Of a stretch of DNA of 15,019 nucleotides, positions 8,284 through 15,019 are shown in pieces. The notes beneath the pieces are model-generated. The model had not been told where the DNA came from. It saw only the letters and a list, made by a program, of their open reading frames with translations, and made no database searches. Made by a program: the position numbers and the translations under genes. This DNA comes from Pseudoneurospora amorphoporcata (Eukaryota > Ascomycota > Sordariomycetes > Sordariales > Sordariaceae), in NCBI GenBank assembly GCA_033297205.1, contig MU859455.1, positions 1-15,019 of the forward strand, written 5' to 3'. Within the stretch, counting starts at the first letter, position 1; every line of letters begins with the position of its first letter.

Positions 8284-8559
8284 TCATTTCCTCGGCGTAG
8301 GCGGTGGACTCGGCACGTTAGGTCTCGGTGACAAAGGTCCCGGTCTGGGCGCCGTCGGTCCAGGTGTCGGCGGCCGAGGAGGGTTAGGGAGGCTGTGGAT
8401 GTTGAAGGGAACAACAAGAGCATGGTACAGTTCTGAGAAGAAGAAGAAGAAGAAGCCGGAGGCATCGTGTTGGTAGTTTTTGGTGGGAATAAGTTCAACA
8501 GGTAAGTCCCTTGGGGTGAAAGAAAAGGTAGTAAAGACGGAGGAGGATATCATCACCAT
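8284..8559 (-). CDS. Possible small proline-rich protein (uncertain; strand ambiguous)
   Basis: This 91-aa minus-strand ORF has a hydrophobic/aromatic N-terminal half with six Phe encoded by a GAA/TTC microsatellite (around 8434-8456). It ends in a Pro-rich tail (PPRPPTPGPTAPRPGP style) of about 35 residues. No family was recognised. The same DNA read on the plus strand in one open frame gives a glycine-rich stretch (HFLGVGGGLGTLGLGDKGPG style, 8281-8403) with favoured GGT/GGC codons. That frame has no clear start and ends at a stop shortly after a Lys run. Either reading may be chance from a G/C-skewed repeat. Confidence is low. Confidence 0.2.
   Translation of the reverse strand: MVMISSSVFTTFSFTPRDLPVELIPTKNYQHDASGFFFFFFSELYHALVVPFNIHSLPNPPRPPTPGPTAPRPGPLSPRPNVPSPPPTPRK
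8434..8456. repeat. (GAA)n microsatellite
   Basis: About seven consecutive GAA/AAG units on the plus strand. They read as poly-Phe on the minus strand and poly-Lys in one plus-strand frame. Confidence 0.8.
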
Positions 8560-8730
8560 CTTGTCTTCTGTTGGTTGGTTTTTGAGTGGAAAGTTCGGCT
8601 GTGAGCAGGAATGAAATCCTTGTGAGACGAGAGTAGAGTAGTCTGGGTTATGTATGGGGTTGAAACGACGGTTACTCAGCGAGGAAAACGGGAGAAATCG
8701 CGTTAGAAGTTGAGGGTTATCTACAACACC

Positions 8731-8805
8731 ATGAGAAGCGACACCGACGACGAGGGCATCATCTCTTTATACGAGCATTTGGGACATCAACAACCACTTA
8801 GCGCT
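8731..8805 (+). CDS. Isolated candidate first exon (partial gene, unknown)
   Basis: An ATG in good context (acaacaccATG) opens 25 codons reading MRSDTDDEGIISLYEHLGHQ followed by QPLSA. The codon choice at the start (GAC ACC GAC GAC GAG GGC ATC ATC) resembles that of the housekeeping genes here. It runs directly into a consensus donor GTATGT at 8806; without splicing a TGA follows four codons later. One possible acceptor is CTCTCTGGCAG ending at 8886, then a short open stretch to a GTAAGT at 8982, but no convincing continuation was found. It may be the start of a real gene whose rest I cannot trace, a broken gene, or chance. Family not recognised. Confidence 0.22.
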
Positions 8806-8886
8806 GTATGTGTGGTTTGAAGTCCGGCACGGCGGTGAACTCGACAATGAACGCTATTGCGCAAAACTCTGTAAGCTCTCTGGCAG

Positions 8887-10785
8887 CTCCCAAAAATGTG
8901 TTCGGAGTCGGCAAAGCTCCGAGGCAACCAAGGCACCAACAACATCACTTTCTGCCATCGAGGGAAAGGAAGTCGCCATCCGTAAGTGGTCCTTTCGGTC
9001 GGTGAACCAGTATGGGAATATGAAGAAATGACTTCCGGGCAGTGACTTCTGTAAGCTTTCTCGTAGTCCGCAAGTCTGCGAAGCACCAAGGCCCCAAGGC
9101 AGCAACAACAGCAGGACACTGTCTAGGCATAATCTGGTTCGAGCCAGCCAGTGGAGCAAAATGAAGACGAGGTCTTGGAATGACTCTTCAGTCTTTCCCA
9201 GTTGTCGAGTCTTCGAATTGTCGTCCAAACGGCAGCCTCGGCAGGTACCGTGACTTTACCCCTGATTCCTCAGGCCGCGAGACCACAAGACCAGGTAGCA
9301 ATGGAAACAAAGCGATGGATCCAATGAAGCAGGAGATCAAGGTAGGACGGGGGCACGTGGAAAGAGACATGACATTGCGGAGAGTACGCGGTAAGCATGG
9401 GCAAAAAGAAAAGAACCCAGTCGAAGAAGAGATGGACCACCTGTCTACGACTAGATCACGATGAATCACCTGTATCAGTGTCTTGTTGTCACGCACACTT
9501 GTGCCTTCAATGTAGGATATGACGTGATACCGCAGTGGGGTTGGGGGAAAAGGGCGTGTTGAGTTGAGCACCTTGAGGTTTGAGAATGACCCTCGGAGCT
9601 CGGACAAGTATTAAGCTATTGATTGGAACTGACAACACCGACCCAACTCGGCGCTACCGTACTGTGTATCTGTCCAGGAGCCTCCAACTGAAGTGCCGGC
9701 TAGGTTTTTCCTGGTCGTATTGTGGCGCAATCGCTTGTATCCGAGACAGCGAGACAGAGAGAAACTGGGCTGGGATGTTTCCCCCGAGAGATACGCGAGG
9801 CACATGATGGATGGCGCAGCAGTCTCGGTCGGGCCCACGTTTAGGGCTAACCGAGCGGGCATCGTTCCCAAGTATTTCGAGATTGGATTGGAGAATGCAT
9901 GATTCAGGTCGCTTGGTCATCGGTGGGTTTTACAGGTAAAGTAATCGGGCCTGTTTTTCGTGGTTGGTGTAGGAGTTCGTGCCATGGCGGAAATAGCTTC
10001 GTAATCGTAGAGTGAATGATGAGGCTCTGAGATGGGATCTTCATGATGCGGATCGTTGGGAGTACCTAGATGGAAAGAGTCATCTCGAATACCAGGCAAT
10101 GAACGTGGTTTGTGTTGCGTGTACTTAGGTAGCGAGGGAATACGAATTGCCATTGTATGCAACGACTGCTTCAGCAGATGTCATTGGTCAGTTGTTGATG
10201 ACAGGAAAGGCAAAACTGGTTTTGGCCATGTGCTGGGTTGTACAGGCTTCCAACATTGTACACGAAGTACGATGAGATGCAACATCGGGTTGGTCCGACC
10301 GAGAAGAAATATGGCTAGGCAAGACAGAGAGGTGAACCAATATGGATACAAGATCCAAAGATAGAAGAAAACTTGCACATACCAGCACGGATGGAAACGG
10401 GCGAGCCACCATGTTGAAATCTTGTATGTTATCTTGATCTTCGTATTCATATCTCCTCGAACCAACGACAACAATCGTCGGCAACTATCTTTGGGGCTCG
10501 ATTCGGATCGCGAGATGTTCGTCAGGCGTCCTGTACAAATCATTGTAAGCTAACAAGAGTCAACCCTCCTTTTCCCCTGTTCTTGTTGGTACAATACTCC
10601 CTCCAAAAGGGAATGACACTCACACCGGACGTGTTGTTGTCCAATTTTGTCTCGTCGACTTTTCCATACCTGCCAAACGCCTAATGCTCTCATTAACCGA
10701 TTACAATCCCCTTCTCCCTCGACCCGTGGATCCCCAAGATTAGTCCTCAGGTTAGCCCAAATTGACGCATGCGCGAGGGATGCAC
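8887..10785. other. Long stretch without a supported gene
   Basis: About 1.9 kb with only short ORFs in every frame and no recognisable domain, tRNA or element ends. Two loosely similar segments start CTGTAAGCT at 8869 and 9049, each followed by CAAGGC and CAACAACA motifs, which suggests an old, eroded duplication. The last 150-200 bases should hold the 3' UTR of the RNPS1-like gene. Confidence 0.4.
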
Positions 10786-11820
10786 CTAACGTCTGTCCCA
10801 ATCACGGCTGCGGCTGCGGCTCCTGCTTCGGCGATCATAGCTGTCGTAACTAGCGCGGCTAGGACTCCTACGTGCTCTGTCGTCCACATCATTTCTTCCT
10901 CCTCCTCCTCCTCTTCCACCACGTCCGGCCCTCGGGCTAGGAGAGCGGCTTCGGGAAGACCAAGAGCGTGACCTCGACCGATACCTCCTGGTTCCTCCAC
11001 CCGCTGCTACAGGGGAGCGCGAGCGGGATCGCGACCGTGACAGTGAACGAGGTCTATAGGTATCGGAACGATGTGCGTGACGTCCACCACCACGAGGACC
11101 GGGGGATCTGTTGCGACCGCCGCGGCCTCCTCCTCTGGTTCCTGGCGGGGGTTGACGGGGATCATAGTTTGCGCCCCTGCGAGCGGTAGGTGGGGAAGGG
11201 GAGAATTTGCGACGGGGAAGGACAATGGAGACGTTGATGACGGCACCGTCCAGCTGGGCTTCGTGCATGTGGGCAATAGCGGCTTCGGCATCGGCTTCGT
11301 GGACGTAGAGGATGTAGGCTGTGCCGCGGTTTGTGCGGGCTGTTCCTCACATATGTCAGTTAAGGGCTGCAAGTAGACGGTGGTTGCGAAACGTACATGT
11401 CCTGTTCAGAGGCAGATCCAAGTCCTCAATCTCTCCAAACTGGCCAAAGATGTCGCGAAGATGGTTCTCGTTGATGTTCTTGGTCAAACGCTCGACGACA
11501 ATCTTTGTGCTTCTCACGGGTTGAGCTGGGCTCGGACTGCGAGTCGGGCTCCTGCTCCTGCTCCTAGAGCTTCCTCCACGACTGTAGCTCCTGGCGCGAC
11601 CATGTGCCGGGCTCACACTACGACGACCACCACCATTCCTGCGGGGCGGCGAGCGACCTCGTTCACGGTCGAGGGAAGCATCTCTGAGGGCGGGCGAGGG
11701 TTCGCGAGAGTAGTCGCGGACGGAGCGAGGTGTGGGAGAAGGGTTGCGGCGAGGAGTTGCAGAACGGGAGCGCTCAACGTCGTAGTGGCCAGCCGACCGG
11801 GACCTCGAACGGGAGGCCAT
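10786..11820 (-). CDS. rnps1: RNPS1-like SR protein with one RRM
   Basis: There are two exons, 11820-11397 and 11339-10786. The intron (11396-11340, 57 nt) has a GTACGT donor, a CTGAC branch and a CAG acceptor, and it splits the RRM between RNP2 and RNP1. The spliced protein has 325 aa. It has an Arg/Ser-rich N-terminus (1-103), an RRM (about 105-185) with RNP2 KIVVERL (106-112) and RNP1 RGTAYILY (146-153), then a Gly/Arg-rich and RS-rich C-terminus ending in RSRSRSRDWDRR. The RRM reads like RNPS1, a nuclear splicing activator and exon-junction-complex peripheral factor. Choosing the CAG acceptor restores RTNRGTAYILY; the nearer GAG acceptor would create a stop. The downstream end is a clear stop, but an alternative 3' exon cannot be excluded. 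Its promoter region is shared with the divergent gene at 12928. Confidence 0.9.
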
Positions 11821-12523
11821 GGTTGGTGATGTGGTGATGTGGTGGTGATGGATGGATTCGGAGCTTCTATCTCTGACTGTAATAATGCTGTAGTAGGAGA
11901 TACAGCTATGTTATGATGGAATATGTGGTGTTGCAAGTGAGGTGGTCTGGAATGGGTGAAATGGTGATGATGTTTGGTGTGTGGTGGAGGACAAACAATT
12001 GCTTGTCCTTCTTTCTACTGAAAACCAATTGCTGCAAAAGCGACGCGCCTCTTGCTTCAATGGAGCTCCTGCACGGGCCTCTTTAGCTCTTTGGCCAGGT
12101 TTGGTGGGGCCCGTAAAGGCAGATTGCTCCCTCACGTGATCCCCCGCATTGTTCTCTTCGCCAGCTCCATTTTCTGTCTCCACCATGATTATCCACTGTT
12201 GTTGCTCTTGGCAACCTTATCTCCATGTTTTGTTTTTCTCGAATGTTTTGAAGGCTTCCAACACATGATCGCGAGATCCAGGAAGTGATCAGCGCAACGT
12301 CTTTATGCATGACAACCATCGAAGCGTATTCGTATTCACATATACCAGCAGTACTTTACTGAAATATGGCTCCCTAGGCAGAGACTTGGCAATGCTTAAC
12401 CGCCGACGTCGAATGGACGACTACCGTGGCTGAAAACAAGGAAACCTGGCACGAAGCTTGTTCGAGAATGACTCAACTTTTAGTTCACTGACCATGATGG
12501 TTCTAGGCCCGAAACCCTGCATT

Positions 12524-12555
12524 CAGGGTCCTGTCTTGACACCTTCAGGGTCCTG
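12524..12555. promoter_or_regulatory. Repeated palindrome CAGGGTCCTG
   Basis: TTCAGGGTCCTGT occurs twice, with cores at 12524-12533 and 12546-12555, exactly 22 bp (two helical turns) apart. CAGG and CCTG are inverted around GT. A third near copy (AAGGGTCCTG) lies at 12633-12642. This spacing on one face of DNA suggests binding by a dimeric factor, which is inferred. Confidence 0.35.
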
Positions 12556-12667
12556 TTGGGCTGTCGTTGCGCCCCGCCGTCATCGTCATTTCCGGGCATG
12601 CTCACTGGAGCGCGTTTGCTTCAGACCATTCAAAGGGTCCTGTCACCCTCCTTCACTAAGCCGGATT

Positions 12668-12675
12668 TGACGTCA
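12668..12675. promoter_or_regulatory. Perfect CRE/ATF-type bZIP site TGACGTCA
   Basis: The 8-bp palindrome TGACGTCA lies 253 bp before the ATG at 12928. It is the consensus for CREB/ATF-type bZIP factors (fungal Atf1/Asl-1-like). A single site of this length can occur by chance, but its place in a short promoter is suggestive. Confidence 0.4.
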
Positions 12676-12927
12676 TGTTGTTGATCGCCGCCCACGACCT
12701 TGTCAACGTCAAACACGGGGCCCAAAAGCAGGTTTCGTCGGGTGCACAAATGATGATGAGAGGTCTTGTTGGAGGAATAGAAATACTATGGCAAGTGCTG
12801 GTGTTTATTCATCTTCATCGATAACCAGCAAGCAAGCAAGCAAGCGTACAAGCCAGCCCAGCAACCACTGAACAACCCTGACCAACCGACTCCATCATCA
12901 ACAACAACTAACACGCCCATTACCAAC

Positions 12928-13489
12928 ATGCCTCTCTTCTCCCGCCACGCCGAGCCCGAGCCCGCCCCAGCCCCCGTCCACCATGAACCGACTCCCAAGC
13001 GCCATTCTCTCTTCGGCGGCGGCTCATCCCGACACAACCGCTCCCCCTCCCCCGGTTCACCGACCTACTCCTCGGCCTCAGACCGCCACCGGTCCACGAG
13101 CCGGGACTCCTCCTCCGGCCACAAGCCCAGCCTTCTATCACGCACCTTTGGCAACGGCCACTCGACAAGCCACCAAGTCGACCCATCCATCATGCAAGCT
13201 CGCGAGCGCGTCATGATGGCCGAGTCTGCCGAGCGCGATGCCGATCGGGCGCTCATGGCGGCTAGGGAAAGTGTCAGGCAGGCGAGGGAACATGTGAGGG
13301 CGCTGGAACTGGAGGCGCAGGAGGAGGCGAGACGGGCCAAGATTAAGCAGTATCATGCCAAGGAGGTTAGCAAGCGGGGGAACCAATTGGGTCGTGAGTT
13401 ATTTCCCTGGTCTTGAAAATAAAAAAACGGAGCGACGGTGATGTGATGTGGTGCTAACGGTGATTGTCATGACAGGTCACGGCATTTAA
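12928..13489 (+). CDS. Small conserved-type fungal protein with C-terminal coiled coil
   Basis: There are two exons, 12928-13393 and 13476-13489. The intron (13394-13475, 82 nt) has a GTGAGT donor, GCTAAC at 13453-13458 and a GACAG acceptor. The second exon is only 14 nt and adds the last residues, giving a protein of 159 aa ending NQLGRHGI. Without splicing the frame would end in ELFPWS, which is less likely. Residues 1-85 are Ser/Pro/His/Arg-rich and probably disordered. Residues 88-140 are a charged Ala/Glu/Arg helix, likely a coiled coil, followed by KQYHAKEVSKRGNQLGRH. I recall similar short proteins ending in LGRH in many filamentous ascomycetes, with no known function. The start has fitting context (accaacATG). 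Confidence 0.8.
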
Positions 13490-13679
13490 AGGACTTGCTC
13501 CTCAGCTACATCAGTCTAACGATGGTGTTTTCTTCTTCTTATAATCTTGTTTTAATACTACCTTCTCGTTTTGCCTTTTGGCTTTTGTCAGATTATGATA
13601 TCCACATGCGCACTGGAGAAGGAGTTTGAGTTGAGCGTTCATTGTACAAGGAAGAAGGAGGCACATGTCATGTACGATC

Positions 13680-13705
13680 AGCACAGCACAGCACAGCACA
13701 GCACA
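13680..13705. repeat. (GCACA)5 microsatellite
   Basis: Five perfect copies of the pentamer GCACA at 13681-13705. Confidence 0.9.
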
Positions 13706-14225
13706 AGCAAGAAGCACCGAGTTCAGCGTTCTTGTTTTTTAAATCCAAGTCAATTTTCCCTTGCTGTCCATCCCAACCCAGAGCTCTATTCGGTATTCCC
13801 AATCCCATTTAGTTGTCCACAACTTCTACTTCTACTTCCAAGCCAAAACGTTATTTTGCCCTCTATGCCAAACGCCACCATCCATCCAGCCTCGCTGTCA
13901 CGGGCAGCTTCTCCTCATGGTCAAATTCGTCTCCTTCCTTCCTTCCTTTTGAGTCCCGGACTCAACCAACTGATATAATCCCATCTTCATCGTCTCGAGT
14001 CGCGAGCTCAATGATGTAATCCTCGCATTACCTTTGTATGTATCTTTCCCCGGTGGAAATTATCTTCAAAAATCGGTACCAATAGATTACGCCCTTAGCC
14101 TGCTTTCTGCTGTTCAAGAGATTCTTTGCCGGGCGCAACTTGATGATGATTCGATCTGAGGCTTCCGGGGTTAAGTTTGTTAGTAAATTTGTCGAGGATG
14201 AGATTATATTGGTATCTTTTTTTCT

Positions 14226-14252
14226 CCCCCCAAAAAAAAAAAAAAAAAAAAA
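14226..14252. repeat. C6-A21 homopolymer block
   Basis: Six C followed by 21 A on the plus strand, ending about 10 nt after the stop of the minus-strand gene at 14262. On that gene's strand it is a T21 run in the 3' UTR. It is long enough to be prone to sequencing length error. Confidence 0.85.
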
Positions 14253-14261
14253 CTCACCAGA

Positions 14262-14924
14262 TCACCACTGCACGGTGTTTCCCGACTGAGTCAAGTCCAG
14301 TGGTGGAGCGGGGGTTGCTTCTTCCGTTTCCGAGCTGATGAGTGTATTGAAGGGAGAGCTGATGGTGAAATTGAGCTTGCGAGTGCAGCTGAGGTGGGCG
14401 CCGAGTTCATGCATTGCTCTTCTCTCGCAGCGGCGACAGTACGCACGGCGGTGACGGTGAGCCTGGGGTTTGAAATAGAGGCTTTTGAAGAGAGCCTTTA
14501 CGGAAGAAGAAGAATACGGGTCGTCCATGTCATCATCGGAGGAGACATGCGGCGGGCTGTCAACATGAAGATGCACGCCGCCGTTCTCATACCAGTCGTC
14601 GTCGAGCGGCGGGGATGTTTCTTCTTCTTCTTCTTCTTCTTCTTCCCAGTCTCCGTCATCGTATTCAGGTTGCCATGAGTTCTGGTTTTGCCAGTTCTGG
14701 TGGCAGAACGGGCGTTCTTCTTCTTCCGGTGGTTCCAAGTTGATGACAGTCACGCGTACGTAAACTGGAGGTTTCTTGTGGAGGATAGGGTGGTGTTTCA
14801 CCATGTGCGCGCACCGGCGGCAGGGCCCGTTGCCATCTTGATCTTGATCGTGAGGATGGGGTGTGAAGCAGAGGCTGTTGTGCAAAGCCGTCTGCTCGTC
14901 AGTTGTCACACGGACATTGCCCAT
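14262..14924 (-). CDS. Hypothetical acidic protein with two CRRC motifs
   Basis: A 220-aa minus-strand ORF with no recognised family. Visible are CRRC at 35-38 and again at 163-166, with His nearby (HMVKHH after the first, RHRRAY before and MHELGAH after the second), and further Cys at 19, 74 and 180. An acidic centre (about 88-112) has ten consecutive Glu encoded by a GAA/TTC microsatellite (about 14618-14643), followed by Asp/Ser-rich segments. The paired CxxC motifs could bind a metal, but spacing fits no family I know. The ATG at 14924 is the first in the ORF. The in-frame sequence just above it (GSVESCDPNPWT) is also open back to a TGA, so an upstream exon beyond the window may exist. 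Confidence 0.55.
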   Translation of the reverse strand: MGNVRVTTDEQTALHNSLCFTPHPHDQDQDGNGPCRRCAHMVKHHPILHKKPPVYVRVTVINLEPPEEEERPFCHQNWQNQNSWQPEYDDGDWEEEEEEEEETSPPLDDDWYENGGVHLHVDSPPHVSSDDDMDDPYSSSSVKALFKSLYFKPQAHRHRRAYCRRCERRAMHELGAHLSCTRKLNFTISSPFNTLISSETEEATPAPPLDLTQSGNTVQW

Positions 14925-15019
14925 AGTCCAGGGGTTAGGATCGCAAGACTCAACAGAGCCTCAACGCCTAGCATTAGCCTCAAGATGCTCAGTGGCCTCC
15001 GGCCACAACACCCACCTCG

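Larger units (their letters stand above)
11821..12927. promoter_or_regulatory. Divergent promoter region (RNPS1-like gene and coiled-coil gene)
   Basis: This 1.1-kb interval separates two head-to-head genes. Next to the RNPS1 ATG it is built of GGTGATGTGGT-like repeats (CCATCACCA on the gene strand). No ORF here is convincing. It also holds the palindromic CAGGGTCCTG repeats, a TGACGTCA site and a GCAA repeat (about 12828-12845) in the leader of the right-hand gene. Confidence 0.55.
13490..14261. other. Convergent 3' region; no gene seen
   Basis: This lies between the ends of the coiled-coil gene and the minus-strand acidic gene, so it should hold both 3' UTRs. It contains a pentamer repeat and a long homopolymer, listed separately. 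Overlapping plus-strand ORFs at 13571-14019 sit in C/T-rich sequence in three frames and look like chance. Confidence 0.45.

Noticed and set aside
8810..9031. Plus-strand 73-aa ORF and its overlapping neighbours
   Set aside because: All three overlapping frames are open to similar length and none has a recognisable pattern; I kept only the 8731 exon as a candidate.
9128..9146. B-box-like GGTTCGAGCC
   Set aside because: The T-loop pattern is imperfect (only CCA after the loop) and no D arm or acceptor pairing was found around it.
9188..9607. 139-aa minus-strand ORF
   Set aside because: Codon use is unlike the real genes, there is no domain, and similar short ORFs are open in other frames.
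10181..10543. 120-aa minus-strand ORF with hydrophobic segments
   Set aside because: The hydrophobic stretches come from T-rich sequence. There is no conserved motif, and it lies in a gene-poor spacer.
13415..13427. AATAAA polyadenylation signal
   Set aside because: It lies inside the intron of the coiled-coil gene, and the downstream 14-nt exon gives a better C-terminus.
1..15019. CRISPR array, bacterial operons, prophage
   Set aside because: The only regular repeats are tandem without spacers, and genes contain spliceosomal introns; nothing prokaryotic was seen.

Overview
The window looks like nuclear DNA of a filamentous ascomycete, most likely a Sordariomycete of the Neurospora/Sordaria type (inferred from sequence style, not from a search). 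Introns are short (49-82 nt), with GTATGT/GTAAGT/GTGAGT/GTACGT donors and CTAAC/CTGAC-like branch points. Housekeeping genes use C/G-ending codons, spacers are long, and simple repeats are common. There is no bacterial-style gene packing.

Left flank (1-2341) is a repeat and mobile-element island. It holds a DUF3435 ('FluG-domain') tyrosine-recombinase-type gene on the minus strand, cut by the left edge. I rebuilt four exons, which read in frame except for one internal TAG. To its right lie a six-copy 20-bp minisatellite, a 12-bp-stem hairpin, a decayed tRNA-Glu-like sequence, and a 108-bp foldback MITE flanked by TA.

Centre (2843-6240, minus) is an ortholog of the ABCF ATPase New1/Elf1, a relative of elongation factor 3, in two exons (1114 aa). 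It is read leftward from a pyrimidine-rich promoter. At 6.7-8.3 kb there is a GATA-motif cluster, a second and shorter copy of the same MITE (66 bp), and a tRNA-Glu(CTC)-like Pol III gene with a 14-nt intron. The 8.3-10.8 kb stretch is mostly without convincing genes. It contains a short proline-rich or glycine-rich ORF (by strand) and an isolated good-looking first exon at 8731.

Right part: an RNPS1-like SR/RRM splicing protein (10786-11820, minus, two exons) shares a 1.1-kb divergent promoter region with a small coiled-coil fungal protein (12928-13489, plus, with a 14-nt last exon). A hypothetical acidic protein with two CRRC motifs (14262-14924, minus) converges on the latter. New1 (translation) and RNPS1 (RNA processing) are housekeeping genes and the other two proteins have unknown roles; there is no operon-like functional linkage. 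The most interesting items are the DUF3435 recombinase relic, the MITE pair, and the two intron-bearing tRNA-Glu-like sequences, each close to a MITE copy.
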